Shown piece after piece: positions 14,213 to 25,612 of a stretch of DNA of 64,000 nt. Source of the DNA: Candidatus Baltobacteraceae bacterium (GTDB lineage Bacteria; Vulcanimicrobiota; Vulcanimicrobiia; Vulcanimicrobiales; Vulcanimicrobiaceae); the NCBI GenBank assembly GCA_036488875.1, contig DASXGW010000014.1, positions 1 through 64,000 on the forward strand. The letters are read 5' to 3'. Each line of letters starts with the position of its first letter. The stretch's first letter is position 1. The position numbers were made by a program, and so were the translations under genes. The notes beneath the pieces are model-generated. The model was not told where the DNA came from, did not search any database, and worked only from the letters and a program-made list of their open reading frames with translations.

Positions 14213-16507
14213 CTATGCTTCCTCGCGCCGCAAGTGTTTATCGCGATACATCGCGGCGTCGGCAACCTGCAGCAGTCGCTGCAGGTCCTCGCCGTGTTCG
14301 GGAAAGAGGGCGATCCCGATGCTGGCGCCCACGGTGACGTTCGCGCCGGTCGACAGTACGATCGGCTTATCGAGGAACCGGTACATCCGCTCGGTGAGCG
14401 CTTCCACGTCGCCAACGTCGGCTATCGCGGTCTGCAGAATGACGAACTCGTCCCCGCCGACACGCGCGACCACGTCGTGTCCTCGTACCGCAATCTCGAG
14501 ACGGCGGGCGACTTCCTTGAGGACCTCGTCGCCGGCCGCGTGGCCGTGCACGTCGTTGACGGGTTTGAAGCCGTCGAGGTCGGCATAGTGCAGGGCGATG
14601 ATTTCACCGCCGCGACGCGCGCGCGCCGTCGCGCGCGTGAAGAGCTCTTCGAGGGCTGCTCGATTGGCAAGGCCGGTGAGTTTGTCTTGCGTCGCACGCT
14701 CGTGCAGCCGTCTTCCGCGCAGCTCCCGGGAGACGGCGTTGGTTACCATCGAGCTTAGTACGTCGATGAAGTCGATGTCGGATTGCTTGAACTCAGATTC
14801 GCGCTTGGCCTTATCGAGAAAGAGGATGGCACCGTACTGCTCGCCGTCGACGGTGAGACGCGCTCCAATATAGCTCCCCCACGGAAGGCCGCGCTCTTTC
14901 AGTTCGCTCGCATACGGCCCGACGGTGAGATCGTCGATCGCGACGGCCCGTTCGCTCGAGGCAAGGCGGCCTCCGATCGATTGCGTTACCGGCATTCGAT
15001 GTCCGACCGGAAGTAAATCGTCGGAACCGTACCGGTGCTGAACGATCAGTTCGCCGTCGCGCATTTCGACGACGTAGCCGTGCGTCATCTGCAGCGCGTT
15101 CGATCCAAGGAACAACGCTTCGTCGACTTGAGCTCCGCCGCTCCACGACGATCCGGCCACCTGCAGCAGCGTCGCCAGCCGTTCGTCGAACTCATCGACT
15201 TGCCGGCGCAGCGCGCGCTCGCCGCTCATGTCGCGCGACGTGTAGAAGATACCCTCGACGCGACCGGCGACGCGAATCGGCGTAGCGTCAACGTGAACCG
15301 GCACCTCGTGGGCATCTTTCGTATATGCTGTCGCGTCGTAGCTGCGGGCCGGTCCGGAAAGAAGCTCCTCGAAGCGCGCTTGCGAACCTTCGCGCTGTCC
15401 GGGAGGAACGACGACGGTGAAGTTCTTACCGACGATGTCGGCGGCCGCGTGTCCGGTAAGATGCTCGAACGTTACGTTTGCATCGGTGATAACGCCCTCG
15501 GCGTCGACGGCCAGAATCGAGTTCGGGCTCGACGCAAAGAGCGACCGGAACCGTTCGTTGCTGCGCACGAGCTCGGCTTCGAATCGACGCTCGACGGTGA
15601 CGTCCCGCACGGATCCGACCACTCCCTCGACGGTGCCGTTGACGACGATCGGCGCCAGGCTGCCAACGACGGGAACCTCACGACCCTGCGCGTCGAGAAA
15701 CGTCGTCGCAAACTCGATCGATCGGCCCGACGCGGCGGTCGCATAGTCGACCGCCGCCGAACCGCGGCAATCCGGAGCGATGTGAATGTCGAACTTCTGA
15801 CCGACCGCCTCGACGCCGAATCCCAGGCGCACCATCGCGGCGCGGTTCGCGCGCACGATCGTGCCGTCGGCGCGATAGATGCACATCAGATCCGAACTGT
15901 TGTCGAACATCGCCGCAAACCGCTGCCGCCGCTGCTCGAGCGCTCGCAACGCAGACTCGATCGACGCTTCGCGCCGCCGAATGACGAACGCATACAACGC
16001 GGCGACGACGACGAGAATCACGCCGCCGGCCACGAGCACGATGTTGCGCGACGTCGTGCGCTGAGCGCTTCCGCGCACCGTGGTGACCGTCGTCGCGCGG
16101 CCGAACGTGTCGTCCATCTGCAGCCCAAGCGTGCGGAGTTGCTCTTGCAGCGCGGCGTTACGCGGGCCGGCGGCTACCCGGCGCGAAACGGCTTCGAATC
16201 GCTGGTACAAGTCGCGGTCCGCGCCGCTGAGGTCGCCCAGGTCGTCGTTCTCGACGTCGAGTTTCGTGATGGCGGTCTCGAGATCGGCGACGGCGGAGGG
16301 TGTCGAAGCGGCGCGCGCGGCCTGATACAGAATCGCCATCGCTTGCGCGCGGCGCAAACTGCTCCGGTTGACGATGTCCGTTTGCACCGGCGCCGTTGCG
16401 AATCGGTATTCGATCACAGCGGCCTGAATGACGACCATAAGCGCAATCGTCGCGACCGCCAGAACGCCTCCCGTGCGCAGGCGCCGTACTGCCTCCGCTT
16501 GATCCAT
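14213..16507 (-). CDS. Membrane-bound PAS-PAS-GAF diguanylate cyclase
   Basis: Start at ATG 16507 (MDQAEAVRRLRTGG), just after the rsmE stop; the open frame continues upstream into rsmE and is not used. The 764 residues hold a membrane helix at 12-35, an extracytoplasmic four-helix-like sensor, a second helix at about 170-190, two PAS domains, a GAF domain (SSWSGGAQVDEALFLG...) and a C-terminal GGDEF domain (YADLDGFKPVND, VARVGGDEFVIL). The GGDEF signature is intact, so it should make c-di-GMP; no EAL domain. Confidence 0.92.
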   Translation of the reverse strand: MDQAEAVRRLRTGGVLAVATIALMVVIQAAVIEYRFATAPVQTDIVNRSSLRRAQAMAILYQAARAASTPSAVADLETAITKLDVENDDLGDLSGADRDLYQRFEAVSRRVAAGPRNAALQEQLRTLGLQMDDTFGRATTVTTVRGSAQRTTSRNIVLVAGGVILVVVAALYAFVIRRREASIESALRALEQRRQRFAAMFDNSSDLMCIYRADGTIVRANRAAMVRLGFGVEAVGQKFDIHIAPDCRGSAAVDYATAASGRSIEFATTFLDAQGREVPVVGSLAPIVVNGTVEGVVGSVRDVTVERRFEAELVRSNERFRSLFASSPNSILAVDAEGVITDANVTFEHLTGHAAADIVGKNFTVVVPPGQREGSQARFEELLSGPARSYDATAYTKDAHEVPVHVDATPIRVAGRVEGIFYTSRDMSGERALRRQVDEFDERLATLLQVAGSSWSGGAQVDEALFLGSNALQMTHGYVVEMRDGELIVQHRYGSDDLLPVGHRMPVTQSIGGRLASSERAVAIDDLTVGPYASELKERGLPWGSYIGARLTVDGEQYGAILFLDKAKRESEFKQSDIDFIDVLSSMVTNAVSRELRGRRLHERATQDKLTGLANRAALEELFTRATARARRGGEIIALHYADLDGFKPVNDVHGHAAGDEVLKEVARRLEIAVRGHDVVARVGGDEFVILQTAIADVGDVEALTERMYRFLDKPIVLSTGANVTVGASIGIALFPEHGEDLQRLLQVADAAMYRDKHLRREEA

Positions 16508-16512
16508 TTGGA

Positions 16513-17235
16513 CTATAGGTATTCGAGGATTGCAAGCAAGACCATGGCAGCCGTCTCGGTCCGCAGGATCCGCGGGCCCAGCCATAAGAGGTGGGCGCCG
16601 CGGTCCGCGGCCATGTCGGCCTCGGCGTGCGAAAAGCCGCCCTCGGGCCCGATGACGACCAGCACGCGGGACGCGCCCGCGAGCAGCGGCGGGAGGGTTT
16701 CGCGCAGCGGCTGCGCCGGCGCCACCTCCCACGGAAACAGCACCGCGTCGTACTCCGCAAACCGGGCTAGGAGCTCGTCGTAGGAGCCGACCCCGGCGAT
16801 CTCGGGGACGAAGCTGCGGCCGCACTGCTGCGCCGCCGTGCGCGCCAGCCGGCGCCAGCGATCGATCTTTGCCGTTCCAGAGGCGTGCGCCACGCTGCGC
16901 TCGCTGGTAAACGGCAAGATCGCGCGCGCGCCGAGCTCGGTGGCCTTCTCGACGACGAAATCCATCTTCTGCCCCTTGGGAATCGCTTGCGCGACGTCGA
17001 TCGAGCGCGAGGCCGGAGTCTCGTTTGCGTGCGCGGCGAGCAGCGACGCGAAAACCGCGTTGCCGTCGACGTGCACGCGCGCGTCGAACCGCGTTCCCGC
17101 TGAGTCGACGAGCTCGATCGCGTCGCCGTCGCTCAGGCGCAAAACGGCGACGATCTTGCGGGCGTCGGCACCCTCGATGGCCACGCGCTCGCCGATCGCG
17201 CGAACCCCTTCAACGAAGAATCGGCGGGCCGGCAT
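16513..17235 (-). CDS. rsmE: 16S rRNA m3U1498 methyltransferase
   Basis: 240 residues. N-terminal PUA-like part (MPARRFFVEG...) and a SPOUT methyltransferase domain with the knot motifs VLVVIGPEGGFSHAEAD and LGPRILRTETAAM. It methylates U1498 of 16S rRNA using SAM. It lies 10 bases after dnaJ, a pairing seen in many bacteria. Confidence 0.95.
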   Translation of the reverse strand: MPARRFFVEGVRAIGERVAIEGADARKIVAVLRLSDGDAIELVDSAGTRFDARVHVDGNAVFASLLAAHANETPASRSIDVAQAIPKGQKMDFVVEKATELGARAILPFTSERSVAHASGTAKIDRWRRLARTAAQQCGRSFVPEIAGVGSYDELLARFAEYDAVLFPWEVAPAQPLRETLPPLLAGASRVLVVIGPEGGFSHAEADMAADRGAHLLWLGPRILRTETAAMVLLAILEYL

Positions 17236-17245
17236 CGTGTCGAGA

Positions 17246-18367
17246 CTACTCCGGGCGAAACGCGTCTTTTACACGCTCGAAGAAGCTGCGTTCGTCGATC
17301 GCGTCGCCGCCGGCGCTCGCGTACTCTTCCAGCAGCTCGCGCTGGCGTTTATTGAGTTTGGTCGGAACGAGCACGTGCACCGTTACGTGATGATCGCCGC
17401 GCTGCGTTCCGCGAACGCTGGGCATGCCGCGACCTCGCAGACGCATCGTCGTTCCGCTTTGCGTGCCGGGTGCAAGCGTCACGGCGACCTCGCCTTCGAG
17501 CGACGGCACCGACAACGCCGCCCCGAGTGCCGCCTGCGTGAAACTGACCGGAACGTCGACGAACGTATCGAGACCCTCGCGGCGGAACATGGCGTGCGGC
17601 TTCACCGTCAGGTAGACGTAGAGATCGCCGGGCGGACCGTTGCGGATGCCCGCTTCGCCGTTCCCGGCGATGCGAATGCGCGAGCCGTCGTCGACGCCGG
17701 CCGGTACCTTTACGGTGAGGCGGCGCTCGATCTCGCGCCGGCCGCGGCCAGCGCACGTTTGACACGGCTGTTCGATGACGTGTCCTTCGCCCGCGCACTT
17801 CGTGCAGGGCGCTTGCGTGACGATCTGACCCAACGGCGTCTGGCGCGCCGTGCGCATGACGCCGCTGCCGCCGCAGCGGTCGCATGGCGTCGCGAGCGTT
17901 CCCGGTTGCGCGCCGCTGCCGCGGCACGAATCGCACTGGGCGAGGTGATTGAACGAAATCTCTTTGGTGATTCCGGAAAACGCCTCTTCGATCGTGATCT
18001 CGAGATCGTATCGCAGGTCCGATCCGCGCTGCGGTCCGGCGGTGCGAGCCGGACCCGCGGTGCGCACGTTCCCGAAAAACATGTCGAAGATGTCGCCGAA
18101 CGAACCCGGACCGAATCCCCCAAAGTCTGCGGGGCCGGCACCCGCGCCATTGACGGTGCCAAACCGATCGTACTGCGCGCGCTTATTGGGATCCGACAAC
18201 ACTTCGTATGCTTCGTTGATTTCTTTGAAGCGATGTTCGGCCTCCGACTTGTCGTGCGACACGTCGGGATGGTGCTTGCGTGCGAGCGCGCGATACGCTC
18301 GTTTGATCTCGTCCGCTGACGCGTCTCGTGCGACGCCGAGGACGTCGTAGTAATCTTTGGTGGGCAT
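17246..18367 (-). CDS. dnaJ: Chaperone DnaJ
   Basis: 373 residues with all parts of a type I DnaJ: J domain with HPD (KHHPDVSHD), Gly/Phe-rich segment ([16 protein letters not shown]), four zinc-binding CxxCxG repeats ([32 protein letters not shown]) and the C-terminal substrate-binding domains. It delivers clients to DnaK. It follows hrcA by 14 bases and is presumably under HrcA/CIRCE control. dnaK and grpE are not next to it. Confidence 0.97.
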   Translation of the reverse strand: MPTKDYYDVLGVARDASADEIKRAYRALARKHHPDVSHDKSEAEHRFKEINEAYEVLSDPNKRAQYDRFGTVNGAGAGPADFGGFGPGSFGDIFDMFFGNVRTAGPARTAGPQRGSDLRYDLEITIEEAFSGITKEISFNHLAQCDSCRGSGAQPGTLATPCDRCGGSGVMRTARQTPLGQIVTQAPCTKCAGEGHVIEQPCQTCAGRGRREIERRLTVKVPAGVDDGSRIRIAGNGEAGIRNGPPGDLYVYLTVKPHAMFRREGLDTFVDVPVSFTQAALGAALSVPSLEGEVAVTLAPGTQSGTTMRLRGRGMPSVRGTQRGDHHVTVHVLVPTKLNKRQRELLEEYASAGGDAIDERSFFERVKDAFRPE

Positions 18368-18381
18368 GCTGGGTTAGCTTG

Positions 18382-19428
18382 TCAGGTCGATTCGACGTCG
18401 GAAAGGCGTTGGCTGAGCGTTTCGGCCGTCCCCGAAGCCAGCGCCAGCAGGCGAGCGTAGGGCATGCGGCGCGGCCCTAGGATGGAAAGCATTCCCATCG
18501 CATTGGCACCGAAACGGTACGGAACGGTCACGACCGACAAGTCGGAAAGCTCGTCGCTGCCGAGCTCGTGTCCGATCTTCACGCTGGCCGCATCCGAGCT
18601 CATCGCATCGGCGACGATATCGTAGAGCGTTTTCTGCTCTTCGATGATGCGCAAGATCGAGCGCAGCTTGCGCAGATCCTGGAACTCCGGCTGATCGAGT
18701 AAATTCTGCGCGCCCGCGGCGGCAACCGTTGGAAGCTCGTTCGAGCGCGCGGATTGCATCGATGCGCCGACGGCGTTGCGCAGGTCGTCGGAAAGATTCA
18801 TTTCGCGCGCAACCGTCGCGATCTCGGCGTCGGAGACGTCGCGCAGCAGACGATTGCTGAAGCGCGCGTTGAGTGCGTTGGAAAACCGGGTCAGTTCGTC
18901 GGGAACGATCTCGGAGCCGACTTCGAAGAGGCTTTGCGCCGCCACGCCGAGCGACGTCACCACGATGGCAACGCCGGTGCGCGGTGACAGCCAGATGAGC
19001 TGAACGTGTTTGAACGTCTGCGACTCTTGCTGCGGCCGCGTCACGAATGCCAGATTGTTCGACAGCCGCCCGAGCAAACGCGTCGTGTGATCGATGATCT
19101 CGTCGAGCTCGTGGCTCGCGTCGCGCAGATCCTCGCGGATGCGCCGGCGCTCTTCGGTGCCGAGCTCCTCGGGCTGCATCAGCCGGTCGACGTAGGTACG
19201 GTAGCCGGCATCCGAGGGAATCCGGCCTGCGGACGTGTGCGGCTGAACCAAGTAGCCGCCCGCCTCCAGCTCGGCCATCTCGTTGCGCACCGTCGCCGAA
19301 CTGACGCCGAGGTTATACTTCTGCGTCAGGGTCTGGGAGCCAACCGGTTCGGCCGTCGCGACGTACTCGTAGACGACCGTCGCGAGGATGTAGGCCTTGC
19401 GCTTGTCGAGGCTTCCCGGCTCTTTCAC
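18382..19428 (-). CDS. hrcA: Heat-inducible transcription repressor HrcA
   Basis: 348 residues from a GTG start. The N-terminal winged helix (LTQKYNLGVSSATVRNEMAE, LEAGGYLVQPHTSAGRIPSD) is highly typical, and the GAF-like middle and C-terminal part (VTVPYRFGANAMGMLSILGP) match the family. It represses heat-shock genes by binding CIRCE; such an operator lies 11 bases upstream of the start, so autoregulation is expected. The ribosome site is poor. Confidence 0.96.
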   Translation of the reverse strand: MKEPGSLDKRKAYILATVVYEYVATAEPVGSQTLTQKYNLGVSSATVRNEMAELEAGGYLVQPHTSAGRIPSDAGYRTYVDRLMQPEELGTEERRRIREDLRDASHELDEIIDHTTRLLGRLSNNLAFVTRPQQESQTFKHVQLIWLSPRTGVAIVVTSLGVAAQSLFEVGSEIVPDELTRFSNALNARFSNRLLRDVSDAEIATVAREMNLSDDLRNAVGASMQSARSNELPTVAAAGAQNLLDQPEFQDLRKLRSILRIIEEQKTLYDIVADAMSSDAASVKIGHELGSDELSDLSVVTVPYRFGANAMGMLSILGPRRMPYARLLALASGTAETLSQRLSDVEST

Positions 19429-19438
19429 GAGGATTAAT

Positions 19439-19465
19439 GTAGCACTCTTGGCGTCTGAGTGCTAG
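19439..19465. promoter_or_regulatory. CIRCE operator
   Basis: A 9-9-9 inverted repeat, GTAGCACTC, nine spacer bases, then GAGTGCTAG, one mismatch per arm from the consensus. It lies directly upstream of hrcA. Its right arm covers the stop codon of the tlpA-like gene (19462-19464), so the hrcA promoter must overlap the end of that gene. Confidence 0.93.
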
Positions 19466-19956
19466 AAGGAGGCCCCGTCCGAGGCCGCGGCCCGATCGAT
19501 CGCCTGCTTGAGCTCGTCCCAGCTCAGACCACCGACCGAGACGTAGGTGACTCGGCCTTCGGGATCGAGCACGAGCGTATCGGGGATCTTCCCGATCGAG
19601 TAAAGCCGGTCGACCGCCCCACTGGTGTCCTCGACCAGCGGCAGGGTGATGTTCCACGTCCGAAAGTAGCTTGCGGCGACGTCGGGGAGCTCGTTGGAGA
19701 TCGTGACGACGGCCAGCTTATCGCCGTACGTCTGCTTGGCACGCACGAAATACTTCATCTCTTCGGTGCAGACGTCGCACCACGTCGCCCAAAAGTCGAT
19801 CACGACCACGCGTCCGCGCAGGTCCGAAAGGTAGCGCGTTCCCTGTTTGGTCGGAATCGCGAAGTTCGGCGTCGGCGCATCGAACGAGATGCCGGCGAGG
19901 CCGGTTCCCGACGAGGCCGTGAGTGCGGCCAAGACGATCGCGGCGAAGAGCTGCAC
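19462..19956 (-). CDS. TlpA-like thiol-disulfide oxidoreductase
   Basis: From GTG at 19956 the protein has 164 residues with an export signal (MQLFAAIVLAALTASSG); a longer frame would overlap acs and is rejected. The thioredoxin fold shows PNFAIPTKQGTRYLSDLRG, FWATWCDVCTEEM (active-site CDVC) and cis-Pro region KIPDTLVLDPEG. It acts outside the cytoplasm, perhaps in cytochrome or protein thiol reduction. It is divergent from acs with only 50 bases between. Confidence 0.85.
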   Translation of the reverse strand: MQLFAAIVLAALTASSGTGLAGISFDAPTPNFAIPTKQGTRYLSDLRGRVVVIDFWATWCDVCTEEMKYFVRAKQTYGDKLAVVTISNELPDVAASYFRTWNITLPLVEDTSGAVDRLYSIGKIPDTLVLDPEGRVTYVSVGGLSWDELKQAIDRAAASDGASF

Positions 19957-20006
19957 GAATAAATTTTCGGCAGGCGACGACGCGTCGCCTAGAGGAACTG
20001 CAGCCC

Positions 20007-21958
<1,952 letters not shown>

Positions 21959-21962
<4 letters not shown>

Positions 21963-22192
21963 GGCTTCGACGACGGGCTGGGCTTCGGCGACGCGTGCAT
22001 CATCATGTTCGCGTGCATGGCCGACGGACTGTGCGACGGTTTTGGCGACGCCTTCATCATGCTGTGACCCGACATCATCATGTGCGACGAGGGTTTGGGC
22101 GACGGTGACGGCGTGCCCATGGAGTCGGCGAGGGCGACGGTTCCCGTCGTAAGGACGAGCGCTGCCGCGAGCGCAAGCGTACGTGCGTTCAA
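21959..22192 (-). CDS. Small secreted Met/His-rich protein
   Basis: A 77-residue protein from a TTG start with a good ribosome site (GGAGG six bases upstream). A signal peptide (MNARTLALAAALVLTTGTVA, cleavage ALA-DS) is followed by about 55 residues with ten Met and five His (SSHMMMSGHSMMK, MHANMMMHA) between three Pro/Ser/Lys repeats (SPKPS). Such Met/His clusters bind Cu(I)/Ag(I) in periplasmic proteins; a copper-buffering role is inferred. It is convergent with acs, the stops overlapping by 4 bases. Confidence 0.75.
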
Positions 22193-22248
22193 GAATAACC
22201 TCCAAAAAGAACGTGTTTATGCTAGTACGCCGGCGAGTCGAGATCGGA

Positions 22249-22695
22249 TTACGGAACTTGAGGCAAGCCTGAGGCGATGGTCGCCTGCACCTCGTAACTA
22301 AATCCGAGACCGAACATCAGCGTGCACGCCGCCACGACGGGAAGAGCCGAAAAGATGCGCATCGTCGCGCCGGCGGACGCGCGACTCGCGACGCCGAGGA
22401 TGAGCGCGACGAGAATCAGCCCCAAAACGTAGCCGCCGTCGAGAAAGCCGGCAACCCACAGCGTCGCGGCATTCCAGGCGAAGGTCGTCCATGCGACCTC
22501 GGGCGGCAACAGCGCCTGGTGAATCAACGTGCATTGCGGTCCTGCGGCCGCAAACGGATCGTACCAGGCGCAGTGATACGAAAATGCGCCGAAGCCGGCG
22601 CCCTCGCACAGAGCGAACGTCAACGCGATCGCCGTCCCCCACACGCGCAGCGACGAGAAGACCCGCGATCCGAGCTCGTATCCGACGGAAACCAC
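22249..22695 (-). CDS. Integral membrane protein of unknown function
   Basis: 148 residues from GTG 22695 with three clear membrane helices (VWGTAIALTFALCEGAGFGA; TTFAWNAATLWVAGFLDGGYVLGLILVALIL; ALPVVAACTLMFGLGFSYEV). The loop between the first two has Cys residues (YHCAWYDPFAAAGPQCTLIH) that could pair outside. No family recognised. It follows the nuclease gene by 29 bases on the same strand. Confidence 0.7.
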   Translation of the reverse strand: MVSVGYELGSRVFSSLRVWGTAIALTFALCEGAGFGAFSYHCAWYDPFAAAGPQCTLIHQALLPPEVAWTTFAWNAATLWVAGFLDGGYVLGLILVALILGVASRASAGATMRIFSALPVVAACTLMFGLGFSYEVQATIASGLPQVP

Positions 22696-22724
22696 CCATC
22701 GAGGTTTCCCCGATTTGCGCTTGG

Positions 22725-23717
22725 CTAGTCGCGGGAGAAGTCGGCGGGCGTGGGGTGGATCTTTCCGGAGAGAATGTCGGTCACGGGCATTTCCGGATAG
22801 CCGACGGATTCGTGCACGCTGTCGTCCCAGGCTAGGACGATGAAGTCGCGGAGCTCGCGGGCGCCGTCGGCGACCCGTGCGGTGGCAAACGCCACGGCTT
22901 CGGGCGTCGCGCGTTTGAACCCGCCGGTGCGACGCGCAATCGCATAGAGCTGCGGCTCTTCATCGTTGCCGGCGCGTAAGTAGAGGCCGATCTCTTGCAA
23001 CAGCTCGCGCTCGTCGATCGTTTTCACCGGCGGACGGGGACCGCCCACCGGAACGAGCTTGGCCACGGCGGCCGCGGTAACGTGGGCGCGGACGAACGCG
23101 CCTTCGAACGGTGCATGGATGCCTCGGTCGTTGTAGTGCACGCTCACGTGCAACGGCTGGCTTCCGTCGCCCACGAAGTGCGACCACATGCCGAGCTGAT
23201 AGATGAGAACCTGCTCGCGCAAGACGCGTTCGCTCGTAAACGCGGCGCGATCGCGCGCCGATGCGCTGCGCGCCAAAAAATCGAAGGCGCGCCAATAGGC
23301 GAAATCCTTACGCAGCACTTGCCATCCGTCGGCAATCGCGTACGGTAAATATCCCGCCTTGAAGGGATCGCTGCCGCCCTCGCGCAGCGCCGCGGCGTAG
23401 GCCTCCATATCGCTCGGCAGCGCGCTGAGCGCAACGGTCCCCGCGATTCGCCGGTCGTCGCCCACGTTGACGTAATGCGCCGGGTCTTCATCGCGATCGA
23501 ACGAGTAGCCGGCGCCTTTGAGGCGATCCATCTCCGTCCCAAGCTGCGCGATCGTCGCGACCGCGCCCGGTGCCGTGAGAAACGCTGGAATGTCGTCGGG
23601 CAGCGATTGCATCGCCACCTCGCCGATGATGCGGTGTCCGCTCGTTCCCCACGCGCGCGCCGCCGGCGGAGCGGAGCTCAGTGCGAACGCGAGCGCGAAG
23701 GCCAGTGCACGTTTCAC
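22725..23717 (-). CDS. Secreted S1/P1-type nuclease
   Basis: 330 residues from GTG 23717, overlapping the helicase stop (GTGA). A signal peptide ends ARA, so the mature protein starts with WGTSGHRIIGEVA; the N-terminal Trp and the His are zinc ligands in this family. Further ligand regions are DPAHYVNVGDD, MWSHFVGDGSQPLHVSVHYN and GIHAPFEG. These three-zinc enzymes cut single-stranded nucleic acids outside the cell and release 5'-nucleotides, suiting phosphate or nucleoside scavenging alongside the deaminase of this operon. Confidence 0.88.
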   Translation of the reverse strand: MKRALAFALAFALSSAPPAARAWGTSGHRIIGEVAMQSLPDDIPAFLTAPGAVATIAQLGTEMDRLKGAGYSFDRDEDPAHYVNVGDDRRIAGTVALSALPSDMEAYAAALREGGSDPFKAGYLPYAIADGWQVLRKDFAYWRAFDFLARSASARDRAAFTSERVLREQVLIYQLGMWSHFVGDGSQPLHVSVHYNDRGIHAPFEGAFVRAHVTAAAVAKLVPVGGPRPPVKTIDERELLQEIGLYLRAGNDEEPQLYAIARRTGGFKRATPEAVAFATARVADGARELRDFIVLAWDDSVHESVGYPEMPVTDILSGKIHPTPADFSRD

Positions 23718-25612
23718 GACAGGAATCCGCCGAGCTCTTCGAGCGATTCGATGCGCGTTGCGGGCGGCAGCGCCTGCAAGATCGTCTCGCCGTATCGCGT
23801 TGAGGCCGCGCGGCCGTCGAGCAGCGCAACGACGCCACGATCGCTGCCGCTGCGAATGAGCCGGCCGAACCCCTGTTTCAATCGCACGGTCGCCGCCGGA
23901 ATCATGTAATGCTCGAAACCGTCGAGGCCGCGCGCTTCGAGCGCGCGGATGCGCGCCATCACGAGCGGATCGGTCGGCGTCGGGAACGGCAGACGATCGA
24001 TGATCACGCACGACAACGCTTCGCCGGAAACGTCGATGCCTTCCCAAAACGTACCGGTCGCAAAGAGCACGGCGTTGGGCGTTCGGCGGAACCAGTCGAG
24101 CAGGTGCGCGCGTGGCAGCTCGCCTTGCAGCCGCACGGGAAAAGCGATCCGCTCGCGCACGAGCGCGTAAACTTCGCGCAGGCGTGCGTAGGAGGTGAAG
24201 AGCACGAACGCGCGCCCGCGCGTGCGATCCAGGCACTCTTCCACCAGCGGCGCCGCGCGGCGCGCAAAGTCGGCGGCTTTGGGATTGAGCCGCGCCGGTG
24301 CGATAAAGAGCCGCGCTTGGCTCGCGTAGTCGAACGGCGACGGCGCCACCAGCTCCTGTGCGGCATCGAGCCCGAGGCAACGGCGCACGTACGTGAAGTC
24401 TCCGCCGATCGAGAGCGTTGCGCTCGTGAGGACGACGCTCTGCGTATGCGCGAAAAGCGTCGCGCGCAAAAACTCGGCCACATCGTGCGGCGCGCAGTTG
24501 ACGGCGTACGGCCCGCTGCCGTCGCTGCGTTCCACCCACGCAATCGCGTCCTCCGAAGGCGACTGTGCTCGATCGATCGCCGCCGAATGCGCGATGACGT
24601 TGCGCATCGCCAACTCGCGCCGGCGCTCGGCTTCGGCGTCGTTTTCCGGCTTGCGCTTGAGCGCGCGGTGCCAGTTCGCGAACAGCCAGTTCTCGAGGTG
24701 ATACAGATGGTCGCGCAGCGCTTCGAGCGCCGGCCCCGCCTCTTCGTTGGCCGCCAGCGGATAGCGATCGCCCGGGACGCGCGCCAGCGACGATTCGAGC
24801 GCGCGCACGCCTTCGTCGAACCGCACGTCGAACGAGGACGGAAGATCGTAGACGCGATGCAGTTTGCGCAGCATGCGCCCGATCGTCGCGCGCGAGACGG
24901 TTGCCGTCAGTGCGTCGGTTGCCCAACGTTCGCACTGGTGGGCTTCGTCGAGCACCGCGACGTCGTACGGCGGCAGCAGCCCGCCGCCGACGGCCAGATC
25001 CAAAAAGAACAGCGCGTGGTTCACGACGATCAAGTCGGCATATTTGGCTTCGTCGCGCTTTTTGAAAAAGAAGCAGTCGCGAAAATGCTCGCAAAACTCG
25101 CCGACGCAATCGTCGGCATCGGCATCGAGCTGCTCCCATTCGTCGGTCTTGGGAACGTACGGCAGCTCGGCGCGATCGCCCGTTTGCGTGCGCGTTCCCC
25201 ATTCCCACAACTCTTGCATACCGCGCGACGGGGCAACCAAACGATCGGCGCGGATCCGCTCGAGCTTCTGCTTGCAGAGGTAATGGCTGCGGCCTTTGAG
25301 CAACGTCACCCGAATCGGTTCGCCAAGCGCCTGTTGCACGAGCGGGATGTCTTTGTGCACGAGCTGCTCTTGCAGCGCAATCGTGCCGGTCGAGAGCACG
25401 ACCTTCTTGCCGCTGCGCACGGCCGGAATCACGTAGGCCAGCGACTTCCCAACCCCGGTTCCGGCTTCGACGACCGTGTGCACGCCCTCGAGAATGCCGC
25501 GCTCCACGAGCTGCGCCATCTGCACTTGTCCCGGCCGCGGTTCGAATCCGGGAAGCGCGCGCGCAATCGGTCCGCCCGCGGCGAAGACGTCGTCGATCGT
25601 CGAGTTGGTCAC
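23714..25612 (-). CDS. DinG/XPD-like ATP-dependent DNA helicase
   Basis: 632 residues from GTG 25612, which overlaps the rhomboid stop. Superfamily 2 motifs: FEPRPGQVQMAQLV (Q), VVEAGTGVGKSLAYVIP (Walker A), iron-sulfur region with Cys near LLKGRSHYLCKQKL and ADDCVGEFCEHFRDCFFFKK, VLDEAHQCE (DEAH), VLTSATL, and KQGFGRLIRSGSDRGVV (motif VI). The Cys spacing suggests an XPD-type 4Fe-4S cluster. It unwinds DNA 5' to 3', probably in repair. Confidence 0.9.
   Translation of the reverse strand: MTNSTIDDVFAAGGPIARALPGFEPRPGQVQMAQLVERGILEGVHTVVEAGTGVGKSLAYVIPAVRSGKKVVLSTGTIALQEQLVHKDIPLVQQALGEPIRVTLLKGRSHYLCKQKLERIRADRLVAPSRGMQELWEWGTRTQTGDRAELPYVPKTDEWEQLDADADDCVGEFCEHFRDCFFFKKRDEAKYADLIVVNHALFFLDLAVGGGLLPPYDVAVLDEAHQCERWATDALTATVSRATIGRMLRKLHRVYDLPSSFDVRFDEGVRALESSLARVPGDRYPLAANEEAGPALEALRDHLYHLENWLFANWHRALKRKPENDAEAERRRELAMRNVIAHSAAIDRAQSPSEDAIAWVERSDGSGPYAVNCAPHDVAEFLRATLFAHTQSVVLTSATLSIGGDFTYVRRCLGLDAAQELVAPSPFDYASQARLFIAPARLNPKAADFARRAAPLVEECLDRTRGRAFVLFTSYARLREVYALVRERIAFPVRLQGELPRAHLLDWFRRTPNAVLFATGTFWEGIDVSGEALSCVIIDRLPFPTPTDPLVMARIRALEARGLDGFEHYMIPAATVRLKQGFGRLIRSGSDRGVVALLDGRAASTRYGETILQALPPATRIESLEELGGFLS

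Noticed and set aside
15035-16783. 582-codon plus-strand frame
   Set aside because: Arg/Asp-rich antisense shadow of the diguanylate cyclase and rsmE; no domain.
16838-18319. 493-codon plus-strand frame
   Set aside because: Antisense of rsmE and dnaJ; no recognisable domain.
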